This document shows positions 23,123 to 32,930 of a stretch of 64,000 nt of DNA, in pieces. This DNA comes from Mesostigma viride. Its lineage: Eukaryota > Streptophyta > Mesostigmatophyceae > Mesostigmatales > Mesostigmataceae. Location of the stretch: NCBI GenBank assembly GCA_009746045.1, contig RPFO01000065.1, positions 4,477,785-4,541,784 on the forward strand, read 5' to 3'. A model generated the notes under the pieces. It was not told the DNA's origin and searched no databases. It saw only the letters and a program-made list of their open reading frames with translations. The stretch's first letter is position 1; each line of letters begins with the position of its first letter. The position numbers and the translations under genes were made by a program.

Positions 23123-26100
23123 ATAGCCCATGTTGGGACGATGATGTGTTTACCACTAATCTAGCTGCATGTGATGAGCTGGGTAGTTGTGTAGACAACA
23201 ATTCTGCTGCGTGCATTGCTGCTGTGTTGCGTAGCGGCTTGTGCACAGACATTGTTACGCCTGCGGCAACGCGGGACCATGAACCCCCACCGACCAGTAA
23301 TGCTGGTACTATGCAAGCTGGACTCATGCACGTCGACCGTGACGATGGGGGGTCACTGGCCACACCAGGTGAAGTCCTTTCCTTGACTGCTGTTGCTGCA
23401 CGCTTGCATCATGTGTTAGGCCATGGGACCCACGCTATCCGTTTTGCACGGGCACTGGCACCGGGGACTAAGTTGGCTAGCACGGTGCAGTCCATGTACA
23501 GTGGTTGTCACCAGTGTCAGTCCACTGCGCCTAAGCGTGCACGTAGGCATGTCAAACACCCACCCCTTGAGCGTGGTCACTTGGTGTGTGACATTTTGTT
23601 CCAGGACCAGGCTGTCTACTTGCTGGGAATAGACAGATTTTCCCATTTTGTTTCAGTTGTCCCACTCAAGTCACAGCATGTTGGGGACCTCCTTGAGGGG
23701 ATAGACCTGTTGGACTCCATGTTTAGCATGGTTACAGGGATGCAGTTTGATCAGCAATTCAAGTGGGCTGCCAAGGAACCTGGATATGAGTTTGTGGGAA
23801 CAGTGGGGCGTGAGGACCACGAGTCACAAGGGATAGCGGAGAGAGCGGTACAGGAGTTTAAGCTGCTTGCTACCCGACGTGGGGACCACATGCCACACAG
23901 TGAATTCTCTAGTCGGCTCTTGTGGGCACTTGCCGTGTGTCGAAGTTTGAACAACCGTGTGCTGATGTCGACACAGGATGGGGTGTTGGTGACTGCCGAG
24001 GGTTTGCAGTTTGGCCAATATCACGATGTGGTGGTGGATGTGTACAAAGACCACCTAGCATCCCGTTTTCAGCGCCTTGTCCAGTTGGATAGGCGACGTG
24101 GGGCTTATGAGCCCAGTGTGGGGCATGATGTTTGGCTGCACAAGGAAGGTGCCCTGGGTAAGCGTGGCAGGTGGCTTGGTCCAGCCAAGGTAATTTCTTG
24201 TGATGCTGCTATGCGTAAATGCGTGGTGGACTATGAGGGCACTGAGGTCACTATGGCTTGGAATAGGGTGAAGCCCTACATGCGTGATGTGGAGGCTTGG
24301 TCTAGAGTGTTGGAGTTGTACTCCGACCCTAGCAGGCTCTCTAGCACTGTGACTCCTCCTTCCTCTTCGGCTCCTGTATGTGACAATGCAGGGGACAGTG
24401 GTACTAGCGCGCCTAGTGGGGAAGCTGAGTTGGAGTTGCAGAGTGGGGACTATGATGATGATGTTGCTGTGGTAGCACACCACTTACACACCCTAGGGGT
24501 AGAACAGGCAGAGAGCTTGCGCGACAGCTTGCCTAACCTCCCCCCTTCTGGCGTTGGTCGGGAGGATCCCTGCGTTGGTAGGGATAGTACTCAGGGCAGT
24601 TCCTGTCTTGAGCGCCCAAGCCGTAAGGGCTTTCTCACCCTTGCTGTAGAAAGGTTGATGCGTAAACCTCCTACAGACGCTTTGCAAAATCCCGTCAAGG
24701 CAGCGATGGTATCCGCATTTGGTACCCTGGGTGATCAGCATGGTATGAGGATGTTGGTAGATACGCAGGCGAGAACCTCCATTGTCTCATCCCTGCACTA
24801 CAATCCTGTGAGACCCTCAGTGCACTGGGAGTGTGTGACTGATTTTGCTGGCTCAACGAAGTTCCCTGTCCTTGGTGTCATTGATGTCAATGTGATGGGG
24901 GTGCTAGTTGAGTTTTGCGTGGTGGAAGGGTATAGTGGTCCACCAATCCTTGGTCAGAACTTCCTTGTACGGGAGGATGTCTGGGTCAACTCCACCTGCT
25001 TGCGGCGGGAGGGGCATGCTGATCTGCCTCTTGAGGACTATGCTGTCATGTCTGACTGCCAACTTGTTGCTGTCATAGGCAACATTCGGCACGTGAACTA
25101 TGCCCGTGAGAGTGATGTGCCGTTGGTAACTCAGTTGTTGCTTCCTAAACGTCCTAGCTTGGCTAGTCTCGGCATTGGACGTCATGATGTTGCTACCCAA
25201 AGCCCTATCTCTTACCATGATGCTGACGTGGAGTGTCAAACGGAGGAGGGGCTAGATGGGTGGACTAAGGCCATTATTGCGTCAGGTGAAAGGTGGCTTG
25301 CATACCGTGCTGTTGAACCGGTTGATGAAGTGCCCAGTGGTGCTCGCCTTTTGCGCCACAAGTGGACTTTGGAGCGTAAGTTGGTGCCTGACACAACAAC
25401 TAGGGTGCCTTTTGTTCGCCCGGTGGTCCTAGAATTTTCAGGTACTAGTGATCTTCCGGACAATGCCATCTCAGCACCTGGGTTGATCAAGGATAATTGG
25501 CGCATGGTCCTGTCCTTCTACCTAGGCCAGCTCAACAAGGGACTTCCGTATGAGTCAGCCCTCATGGATTTCAGCAAAGCTTTTTTGAATGGTGATCCCA
25601 AGCTCGCTGAGAATGTGTGGGCTGGCACGACCCGCTTGTATGTGCGCTGTCCTCCCTTGTGGCAGCCTATCATGGGCAAGAAGTTTCTCCGTCTCTTGAA
25701 GGGTGTTGACGGTACTGTGACAGGTCCTCGGATTTGGCGCCTTTGCCTCGAGCGTCTTTTGCTTGATGTGATGCACATGTACTATCATGACCTGGACCCC
25801 TCTCTGTTTGTTGGCTCATGGGAGGGGCAGCCAGTTTTTGTGTTCATTCATGTCGATGATGTGGACTGCATGGGCCCCACACCGTGGCTAGACTGGTTTT
25901 GTGCCACTGTTGCTCAGCACTTCCCGGTCGGCAAGGTCATTCGCCGCGTCTTGGACAAGTATGTCAAGTTCTGTGGCGTCGACACTATGCTCACCAAGGA
26001 TGCCTCTGGCAGATATGTGATGAAGCTGCGTGCAGCGGGGGACTATGTTCAGGAGCTCATCACTCAGCTTTCATCCCTTACTAGTCAGTATATTCAGCCT

Positions 26101-26784
26101 GCTGAGTGTGGTTCTCTGCGGGGTAAGCTGAACTGGCTGGTCTCTACCGTCTCCCCTGACTTGGCGGTGCTTGCTCGGTTGCCAGATGACTTGATGTGCT
26201 CTCTTTCCCGCAATGTCATGTGTAAGTACATTTCTGCCTCCCCTGGGTTGGTCTTACATGGGGTGGACTATGAGCGGCCTATTCACTTGTCCGCGTATTG
26301 TGATAGCAGTTTGGATAGTGCTAATATCTCTAAGCTCCGTGGGCGCTGTGCCGCTGTGGTGCTTTTGAGTAATTCTGCCACTGTCCATGTCCCTGAATCT
26401 TCCCCTTCACCCTTTGCGTGGTTTTCTCGCTTACATCGGCGGGTGTATGTGGGTAGTGACACTGCAGAGGCTCGTGCCTTCTGCGAGACTGCTGAGGAGT
26501 TGATGTATTTCCGTGCGGTTCTTCGGTGGTGTTTGAAGTTTTGCCGTGTCATTCCACAGGTTGATACCACCATCTTCACGGATTCGCAGTCGCTGATTGA
26601 CTTTTTGGCTGATCCTTATGCGCGCACGCGCAAGCTCGACTTCCTTCGTGCCAAAGAATATAGTGACGCTGTTTCGCTGTACCATGTTCGCGACAATGAT
26701 AACATTTCAGATGCTTTGACCAAGCTGTATGCCAAGGCTAGGCCTCAGTATGACAAGCTTCGTCTAGTTCAGGCGACACTTTAA
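23083..26784 (+). CDS. pol: Pol polyprotein: integrase, protease motif, RT, RNase H
   Basis: The frame is open from 23083; it has no ATG near its start (GTG at 23146), so production by -1 frameshift from gag is likely. Counting from 23146: zinc-binding HHVLGH...CHQC (88-124); integrase D149, D202, E232 (CDI, FDQQF, GIAERAV); a retropepsin-like MLVDTQARTSIVSS at about 539 with ILGQNFL near 600; RT with ALMDFSKAFLNGD (805) and HVDDVDC (903); RNase H with AYCDSS (1050) and FTDSQSL (1144). RT and RNase H at the C-terminus after integrase make it Ty1/copia. The protease motif lies after integrase, unlike the usual gag-PR-INT-RT order; no DTG/DSG motif is seen between gag and integrase. Confidence 0.9.
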   Translation, partial: HSCACPCSLCSKLDSPCWDDDVFTTNLAACDELGSCVDNNSAACIAAVLRSGLCTDIVTPAATRDHEPPPTSNAGTMQAGLMHVDRDDGGSLATPGEVLSLTAVAARLHHVLGHGTHAIRFARALAPGTKLASTVQSMYSGCHQCQSTAPKRARRHVKHPPLERGHLVCDILFQDQAVYLLGIDRFSHFVSVVPLKSQHVGDLLEGIDLLDSMFSMVTGMQFDQQFKWAAKEPGYEFVGTVGREDHESQGIAERAVQEFKLLATRRGDHMPHSEFSSRLLWALAVCRSLNNRVLMSTQDGVLVTAEGLQFGQYHDVVVDVYKDHLASRFQRLVQLDRRRGAYEPSVGHDVWLHKEGALGKRGRWLGPAKVISCDAAMRKCVVDYEGTEVTMAWNRVKPYMRDVEAWSRVLELYSDPSRLSSTVTPPSSSAPVCDNAGDSGTSAPSGEAELELQSGDYDDDVAVVAHHLHTLGVEQAESLRDSLPNLPPSGVGREDPCVGRDSTQGSSCLERPSRKGFLTLAVERLMRKPPTDALQNPVKAAMVSAFGTLGDQHGMRMLVDTQARTSIVSSLHYNPVRPSVHWECVTDFAGSTKFPVLGVIDVNVMGVLVEFCVVEGYSGPPILGQNFLVREDVWVNSTCLRREGHADLPLEDYAVMSDCQLVAVIGNIRHVNYARESDVPLVTQLLLPKRPSLASLGIGRHDVATQSPISYHDADVECQTEEGLDGWTKAIIASGERWLAYRAVEPVDEVPSGARLLRHKWTLERKLVPDTTTRVPFVRPVVLEFSGTSDLPDNAISAPGLIKDNWRMVLSFYLGQLNKGLPYESALMDFSKAFLNGDPKLAENVWAGTTRLYVRCPPLWQPIMGKKFLRLLKGVDGTVTGPRIWRLCLERLLLDVMHMYYHDLDPSLFVGSWEGQPVFVFIHVDDVDCMGPTPWLDWFCATVAQHFPVGKVIRRVLDKYVKFCGVDTMLTKDASGRYVMKLRAAGDYVQELITQLSSLTSQYIQPAECGSLRGKLNWLVSTVSPDLAVLARLPDDLMCSLSRNVMCKYISASPGLVLHGVDYERPIHLSAYCDSSLDSANISKLRGRCAAVVLLSNSATVHVPESSPSPFAWFSRLHRRVYVGSDTAEARAFCETAEELMYFRAVLRWCLKFCRVIPQVDTTIFTDSQSLIDFLADPYARTRKLDFLRAKEYSDAVSLYHVRDNDNISDALTKLYAKARPQYDKLRLVQATL

Positions 26785-27201
26785 ATTGTCCCTGTCTGAT
26801 TTCAGGGTTACATCTTGCCCTGGCTGATGTGTGTTTTCACTCTTTTCTGAATTTCCTATTTAAAATTGGCATTGACCATGGCCTTGATGCTTCTCTCTGC
26901 GGGAGAGTTGCATACTATGTAATGGGCTCTTGTCTGGGTTTTCACCCGTTGATGCTTGGCGGTGGCCGGCATACTATGTTTCCGGGTTTCCCCAGTGTGG
27001 TACGATGAATAAATGACTTGCCATAATGATGTGTGTCTTGCACATGCATCCAAGTTCATGCGACCGCTATGCTTGTTGGTGTTGTTTCCCAACAAGACTT
27101 TGCCACTACTAGGATTGTGAAGTCGGTGACTGGGATGCGGCCGTACCGATCATCTTGAGTACATCCCTGTCCGTACCGACTCACAAAGAAAAAGAAGTCG
27201 G

Positions 27202-27477
27202 AGTTGTACTGTGTAGTTCTACTCAGTACCCTAAATCCTAGTGTGGACGCCGCGCCGTCAGCATCTTTGCTGCGACGGAATCTTGTGAACGGCATCTAGC
27301 GTCGCGCCGAGGAATCTCGGACTATGTTAAGCAAGTCCAATGCACGATGATAAGTTAATGAGAAATAAATGCAACGTGACGGCGGACGAGGTAGCCGCCT
27401 GCGTGTTCCTCTGCGTAGCACCAAAGCACTTGCCTCTCGACGAAGAGCGTTGGTATCCAAAACACATTATTGCAACT
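27202..27477 (+). repeat. 3' LTR, 276 bp
   Basis: Identical by eye to the 5' LTR. It is preceded by AAAGAAAAAGAAGTCGG, a purine-rich stretch that can serve as polypurine tract. Confidence 0.95.
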
Positions 27478-28185
27478 AAGACCCGTCGCGGTAATTTACT
27501 CCGTTGGTAATGTACTACCAAAGATGTGCAGTCGTAACGTTACTTTTACTTACGGCTAGTAAAATTACTACCTATCATCCTACGTAGTAATGATTACGGC
27601 GTTGGATCTCACGCCTCGGATCTAGGTAGTAAGATAAGACCTCGTAATTTACGCCTCGGATGCTTTTTACCACCCTCGGACGAAAAGTATAGTGATGCTT
27701 GATCAGGGCGTGTGTTTCTAGCCTAACTGGCCGGGAGTGTCTAGTGGTGAGCACCATTGCTGCGATCGCTCTCCCACCATTTACGAGGAAATACCCGCAA
27801 ATGGAAAACCACTGAAAAGGTCTAGCTAGTCAGTCATCACGTTAGCCATGCCATGATTCCAAACGTCCAAGAACTGCACACGGTGCAAAGGCAAAAAGCC
27901 GGAGGACAGCACTTTCAAATGTGCGGCGGGAACCAAAAGCCCGCGGATGCCAGAAAACATCGTGTTGCGGCAGCGACGCGACGATGTGGACAACGAATCC
28001 AGTGCCAAGCTCGGAACGGCCGCAAAGGAGATCTGGCATCACAGGGTTCAGATGTGCGGAGATACTATGCGATCCAGCCGGTCCACGACCTGTTTGTAGA
28101 GCTTGTGCCAAGGGGCAGCACCGAACAGATGTGGGTGACGTTGCAAAAAACAGCGGACTTGACGGAGCATAATGGCTCGTATGTA

Positions 28186-29177
28186 TGGATGGATGGATGG
28201 ATGGATTGACGGATTTTCATCCCCTATTCCTATGTTTTCTCACGTGTACGGCCTTATAAGCTTCGCCAATTCTGGCGAACCTAACGGTTCTTCCGAAAAT
28301 TGGCTCCGCCAGATAACAAGCGGAATGCAGAGAAATTGCGAGAATCTTGAAGGCGATGAGTTTATGATATTATTTCATCGCTAAGTTTGTGCGCTTTGCA
28401 ATGTCGATAATTTTATTGATGACCATCGCCGCGGGGGTCCAATCCGAAATTTTCGTCGCGAGGAATAAATAAGAATGCTCGCTGGCGGCCGTGATTGTCA
28501 GGTTTTATGGGCTTTACTTAGCGTCAAGGATGCGTTTGCATTGTCAATAGAGAATCCTAAAGAAATTCGCCGGGGTTCTGCAAGATTTCCGTCATTTTCG
28601 GTAAGACACTGTCCAGGCTCGCCGGATGCGCGTCTCATCCTTCCATGGAAGGTTGGTCTTTCTTGCGCCACTGGGCATATGACACTGCCGGTAATGGTAC
28701 GATCCCGTGCTTAGCGTCCCCCTATGACTGTTTCGCTTCTTTTAATGGTTGTCAACGCAAGTTTTCGCCTTCTATCCGCGCAGTTAGCGCCAGGTAGCAT
28801 GCCATTCCGTGATGCGCATCGCCAGATTCCTGGCAGCTTTCAGTGATTTTATCTAGGTTGCATCGCTGGGACGTGTCAAATCATGAGCCGTGGCATGTTG
28901 GCAAGTTGTAAGGGATTTGTCGAGTGGTTTCCTGGAAGGAGTTTGGTAAAAACACTGAGTTTTGTATGAATATTGACGCAGCCTTTCTTAGCAGTGGTTT
29001 CAGTGTGCTTAGAGGCTCACAAGGTTGAGGTTGTTTCTTAGCAAACAATCGCGCTGAAAAGAAAAGCTATAGTGGGCGTTCTGAGGGGCATATTGCATGG
29101 GTGGAACTGCATGTAGGTAGGGGATACCGTTGTTTTGTTGGCCTCTCTCCCACTGAATTATGAGATAGCCCTGTCAT
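28186..29177. other. Stretch with no recognisable gene
   Basis: The first 125 bases are the right part of the outer TIR element. Beyond 28310 there is no recognisable family repeat; a 79-codon frame at 28475-28714 has no motif. Confidence 0.35.
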
Positions 29178-29454
29178 ATGCTAGCAAGGCAAAGTAACCA
29201 TGGTAAGAAGCCCTGGCACGCAGCATTTATGATTAGTATGGTTTCTCTGTGGACTGTCTGTTGTTCCCCTTGGTTGGGCAATCAGTGGATATGGCTTTCC
29301 CGCCAATTTACCAGCCTTACACGCCTCCTAGCCCGACTTGAGCGGGATGAGGCCCAGTCGACACGCCGGCGACCCCAGCCAGGACGCCGGAGACGACGCA
29401 TATCCGTCCTGAAAGAAAGCCTCCATGCGTTGACAAGCATTAACCCCAATCGCC

Positions 29455-29537
29455 ACCCTCCCCCCCCCCCCCCCCCCACCCCCACCCCCACCTCCAGCAC
29501 TACCCTTCTCCACCCCCACCCCCACCCCCACCCCCCG
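29455..29537 (+). repeat. C-rich tract, (CCCCCA)n
   Basis: Poly-C followed by CCCCCA units just before the endonuclease domain of the LINE; length change here could also disturb the frame. Confidence 0.85.
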
Positions 29538-32500
29538 CTAATAGGGCAACGGCCCATTCTTGGCATTGCTAGTTTTAACGTGCGCACCCTCCCCGCAGAT
29601 CCTTCTACGAGCGGCGGCACCCCAGCACGCCAACGCGTCGACGACGGAGCTGATCGCCCTGTGCGCCGACAACAAGATCGCTGTTCTTGGAGTCCAGGAG
29701 CACCGACGCACCGTTGACCCTCAGCACGCGGTCAACGGTCTGCTGGTCGACGACCTGCGTGCAGGCTGGCGGTTCCACTATGGTGGCGGCGACGCGCCGG
29801 GCCAAGGTGGTGTGGGCCTCTTGTGCTCGCCGGCAGCATCAGAGCAGCTCCAGTCCGTCGTGCTGCGGTCCCCGCGTGTGCTAGTGGCCACTTTTTCGGC
29901 CACTGAGGGCCATTCACACCACACGCTAACCGTTATCGTGGGATATGCACCACATGCGGGTCGAGCTCAGGCGGAACGTGAGGCCTTCTTCGACGCCCTC
30001 AAGGAGGAGGAGGCCAACATCCCAGCTCGGCACTTCCTGGTTATGCTGCTCGACGCCAACGCCACGCTGCCAGTTGGCACTGGGGGCGCTCAGTCTTCCC
30101 CAACCAACACGACAGCCAACGGTAACACGCCTTTATTTGCGAATCTGCTGGCAGAATCTGCGCTGGTTGCATGCAATGCTTCTTTCGCACGCCCCGCTGA
30201 GCAGCTGGCCACCTTTTTTTGGGCCGTCGGATCGGGTGGTGTGCCTTGATTATGTCTGCGTACGTCGGGCTCAGCGCCCCTCAGTTGTCGATGCTCGCGT
30301 CCTGCAAGATTCTGTCAGCACGGTGGAATCTGATCATCGTCTCGTGCTCGCTCGCATCAGATTGCGGTTTCCTGGGGTGAAACCGTCGCGACAGCTGGCA
30401 CCTCAGCCAGATCTGAAAGTGCTCCGGATTGTGCTGAAGGATGCCGACAAGATGTCAGCAGCAGAGCAGGCCGCTATGTCGCACAGGGATGATTTCCTGG
30501 CCGTATTCGACGCCGGGGGCAGCCGACAGCAGTTACACGCCATTCCGCCGCCGGGGGATATTTCAGTGATCCTCCGTGGTGTCGCCGCCAAGTATCGCCT
30601 GGCTGCCCGCACCCTCCCCACCTTGCCTCCGCGTCGGCAGCTTGCTGTCCACCGTCACGCACCGACAGTGGTCGCCGCCAGGCAGATGCTCCGCCGCAAC
30701 AGAGATCCGCTCGCCAAACCTGGGCTGCAAGCAGCTCTGCGGGCCGCCTACGAGCAGGCTGAGAAGGCAGATGCTCAGCAGATGGTCAAGGACCTGCGCA
30801 GCTGCCAGCAGAAGCACGACGGCAAGGGGGCCTGGTTCTGGTACAAGCGCCTCGGGCACCCGGACGGCCTCGGCCGGCCCCACCGCCACGACGTCCCCGG
30901 CGCCCCAGCCAAGCGGCTTCGTACCTGGGCCACGGCCACGGCCGAGGTCGTGGGGACAGCTGCGCCGCCCCCACCCCTGCTCCCAGCCGCCGCCGCCCGC
31001 CCGGCCGCCCTGGCCGGCCCCGCAGGGCCCCCGGCCCCGCCTAGGTCAGCGGCGGACTACCTAGTCCCCCCGCTGGTCGGCCCACTTGGCGACCCGTCTG
31101 ACATGCCTCCTTTCACCTCTCGCGAGGTCACGGAGGCGGTCCAGCGCCTGCGTTATGACGCAGCCACCGGCTCTGACGAGATTCCGGCCGCAGTTGTAAA
31201 ACTTGCAGCCGAATTCGAGGACACAGGTGTTATGCTGCTCTTCCGGGACATCTGCAACCGCCTTCTGCTGTCGTCGCAACCACCTCCAGCGGCCTGGCAA
31301 CACAGTTTTCGCACGATGCTGTACAAGAACAAGGGGTCGCCTGCCGACCCCGGCAACTACAGAGGGGTGTGCATTCAAAGTGCCCCCCTCAAGCTTCTTA
31401 TGCGGCTCATCCTGAACCGCCTGCGCACGGCCCTGGACGGTCACCTCAGCGAGACTCAGCACGGCTTCCGTTCAGGTCGCAACACAGTACAGGCGCTCTT
31501 CGCTACTCGCCGACTGGTGGAGGAACTGCAACGCCTTCAGCCTGGTGAGTCCCCTTTGCACCTTGTGCTGGTGGACTTCATCAAAGCCTTCGATTCGGTT
31601 TTCTGGCCTGCGCTTTGGGACATCCTCGAGTTGTTCCGGATCCCCCGCCCTCTGATTGCTGTCATCCGCAACCTGTATGAAGGGTCCACCACTTCGGTGC
31701 GCACTTCTTACGGGACCACGCCCCCATGCCCTTTACAGAAGGGTGTGTGGCAGGGCTGCGTGCTGTCGCCCTACCTGTTCATTATTGTTGTCGAATACGT
31801 AATGATTCAGGCGCGCAAGCGATTTGCCCGCATCGTGGGCAGGGAACCAGGAGTGCAGGTTGCTAACAAATTCTGGCATGGCGGTGCGGACACGGAGATT
31901 CGGCTAGCAGACATCATTTACGCAGACGACACCACCCTCTTTGAGGACACTGAGCACGTGCAGACATGGCTTGACTGCCTGGCTCTCGAGGCCCGTGCAG
32001 TGGGGCTTGAGGTCAGCAAGAAGACAGAGGCCCTGGCGGTTGGGCTCACCACCTCAGCGCCGCCCCTCTATCTCCTAGACGGCTCTCGAGTCCTGTATCG
32101 GGACCGCGTTAAGCTGCTGGGCAGCCTGCTCCCTAGCTGCGAGGTGGATGTGGACCACCGCATCTCCCTCGCCTGGCACGCTTTACGCCAGTACCGGGCC
32201 CTATGGCGCAAGCCCCTGGGCAAGATCGAGAAACAGGACCTGTTCAAGGTCCTCGTCCTTCCTGTTCTCACGTATGGCGCCGAGACGTGGACCCTCACCG
32301 CCGACCTGGCCCGCAAGCTGGACGGCGCGGTCACCAGCATGCTGCGTTCCATTTTCAGAGTAGGATATGCTGCTCATGTCCGCAATGAGGACCTGTACCA
32401 GGGCATGCCCTATATCACCAGCACAATTAAGCAACGCCGCCTGCAGCTAGTAGGGCACCTAGCTCGCACCAACCAGGTAGACACCTCACGTGGCCCCCCC

Positions 32501-32746
32501 GCAGGACTGCGACCAGCCCAGCCTGGCCGGCACCTCCTGACGTGGGCTGGGCCCAGTGATGTTAGACGCCGCAAGGCCCGCACCTTCAAAGAACAGCTAG
32601 TAGAGGACATGGGGGGCCTAGGCCTCTCCGTGATTTGGAAGAAGATGATGGACAAGGCCAAGTGGGCCCAGGTCATAGAGGACAACGAGCCCCCCCCAGT
32701 GGGGAAGCGCCCGCGTGTGCAATCCCGCGGGAGGCACGCTAGATAG
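29538..32746 (+). pseudogene. Non-LTR retrotransposon (LINE) endonuclease and reverse transcriptase
   Basis: The endonuclease begins ILGIASFNVRTLP (29540-29590), shifts frame near 29600-29640, runs through LGVQEHRR, HTLTVIVGYAPHAG and FLVMLLDANATLP, then shifts again at a T8 run near 30216 and ends with STVESDHRLVLARI. The long frame to 32746 holds the RT: KGSPADPGNYRGVCI, ETQHGFRSGRNT, LVDFIKAFDSVFW, GVWQGCVLSPYLF and IIYADDTTLF, then the YGAETWTL and RRLQLVGHLART signatures. An APE-type endonuclease upstream of RT is typical of RTE/Jockey-like LINEs; the clade is not assigned. Two frameshifts make it non-functional unless they are assembly errors at homopolymers. No ORF1 is seen 5' of it; a related ORF1 is at 51.6-53.0 kb. 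Confidence 0.85.
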
Positions 32747-32930
32747 CTCCCCCTAGGGCAGCGTGCGGCTGCCTAGATAGATGACGTAGATAGAATGTTG
32801 TTAGATAGATGTAGTATGTAGCCAATGTAGATAGATTAGACCGGTAGGAATGTGTGCACCCATCCATCCATTCATCGGGGTTAATGCTCCGTGACTCCCC
32901 AACGGGAGCACGAGTCTAATTAATTAATTA
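32747..32930 (+). repeat. LINE 3' UTR, terminal hairpin and TTAA tail
   Basis: It ends TGCTCCGTGACTCCCCAACG...GAGCACGAG then (TTAA)n. GTGCTCC and GGAGCAC can pair as a short hairpin stem. The same end marks all fragments called repeat C. Confidence 0.75.

Larger units (their letters stand above)
21588..27482 (+). mobile_element. Complete Ty1/copia-type LTR retrotransposon, 5-bp target duplication
   Basis: AAGAC at 21588-21592 and 27478-27482 flanks a 5885-bp element. The empty site, ACCAACCAAGACCCGTCGCG, is preserved in duplicate copy 1 at about 16781-16800. LTRs start AGTTG and end CAACT. Identical LTRs and open gag and pol frames point to a recent, possibly active insertion. Confidence 0.95.
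5903..27694. mobile_element. 21.8-kb CACTA-like element with 56-bp TIRs
   Basis: The left TIR 5903-5958 starts CACTATACTTTTCGTCCGAG; its exact inverse is at 27639-27694. The uninterrupted target (compare positions 28-42) reads ACAGCATGCTTG; here the flanks are ACAGCAT and ATGCTTG, giving a 2-bp AT duplication. CACTA termini, short duplications and arrays of subterminal repeats (TTACGAGGT, GTAGTAAT, AGATCCGAGGCG) at both ends fit the EnSpm/CACTA superfamily. No TNP2-type transposase was recognised, so it is probably non-autonomous. A second right terminus ends at 17093, followed by AT, because the right part of the element is duplicated. Much of the length is later insertions: the copia element, a G-rich TIR element and a LINE fragment. 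Confidence 0.75.
5691..28185 (-). mobile_element. 5'-truncated RT-element copy split by the CACTA-like element
   Basis: TATGTAT at 5691-5697 and 28179-28185 brackets a truncated minus-strand copy in two pieces. Piece 5698-5902 is the 3' terminal 205 bases; piece 27697-28178 matches window positions about 36-517 at a constant offset of 27661 and keeps the last 43 or so RT codons. Together they form about 687 bases of normal 3' end. The duplication across 22 kb is strong evidence that the interior arrived later as one block. Confidence 0.8.
5625..28310. mobile_element. Outermost small TIR element, split by a 22-kb nest
   Basis: A 25-bp sequence beginning GGCGGAGCCAATTTTCG at 5625-5649 is repeated exactly, inverted, at 28286-28310. 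Everything between 5698 and 28178 can be accounted for as a later insertion, leaving an element of roughly 200 bases with 25-bp TIRs, MITE-like in size. No clear target duplication is visible outside the TIRs, so transposition is inferred from the TIRs alone. Confidence 0.6.

Noticed and set aside
22691-23131. Minus-strand frames opposite gag
   Set aside because: Antisense shadows of the zinc-knuckle region with no recognisable domain.
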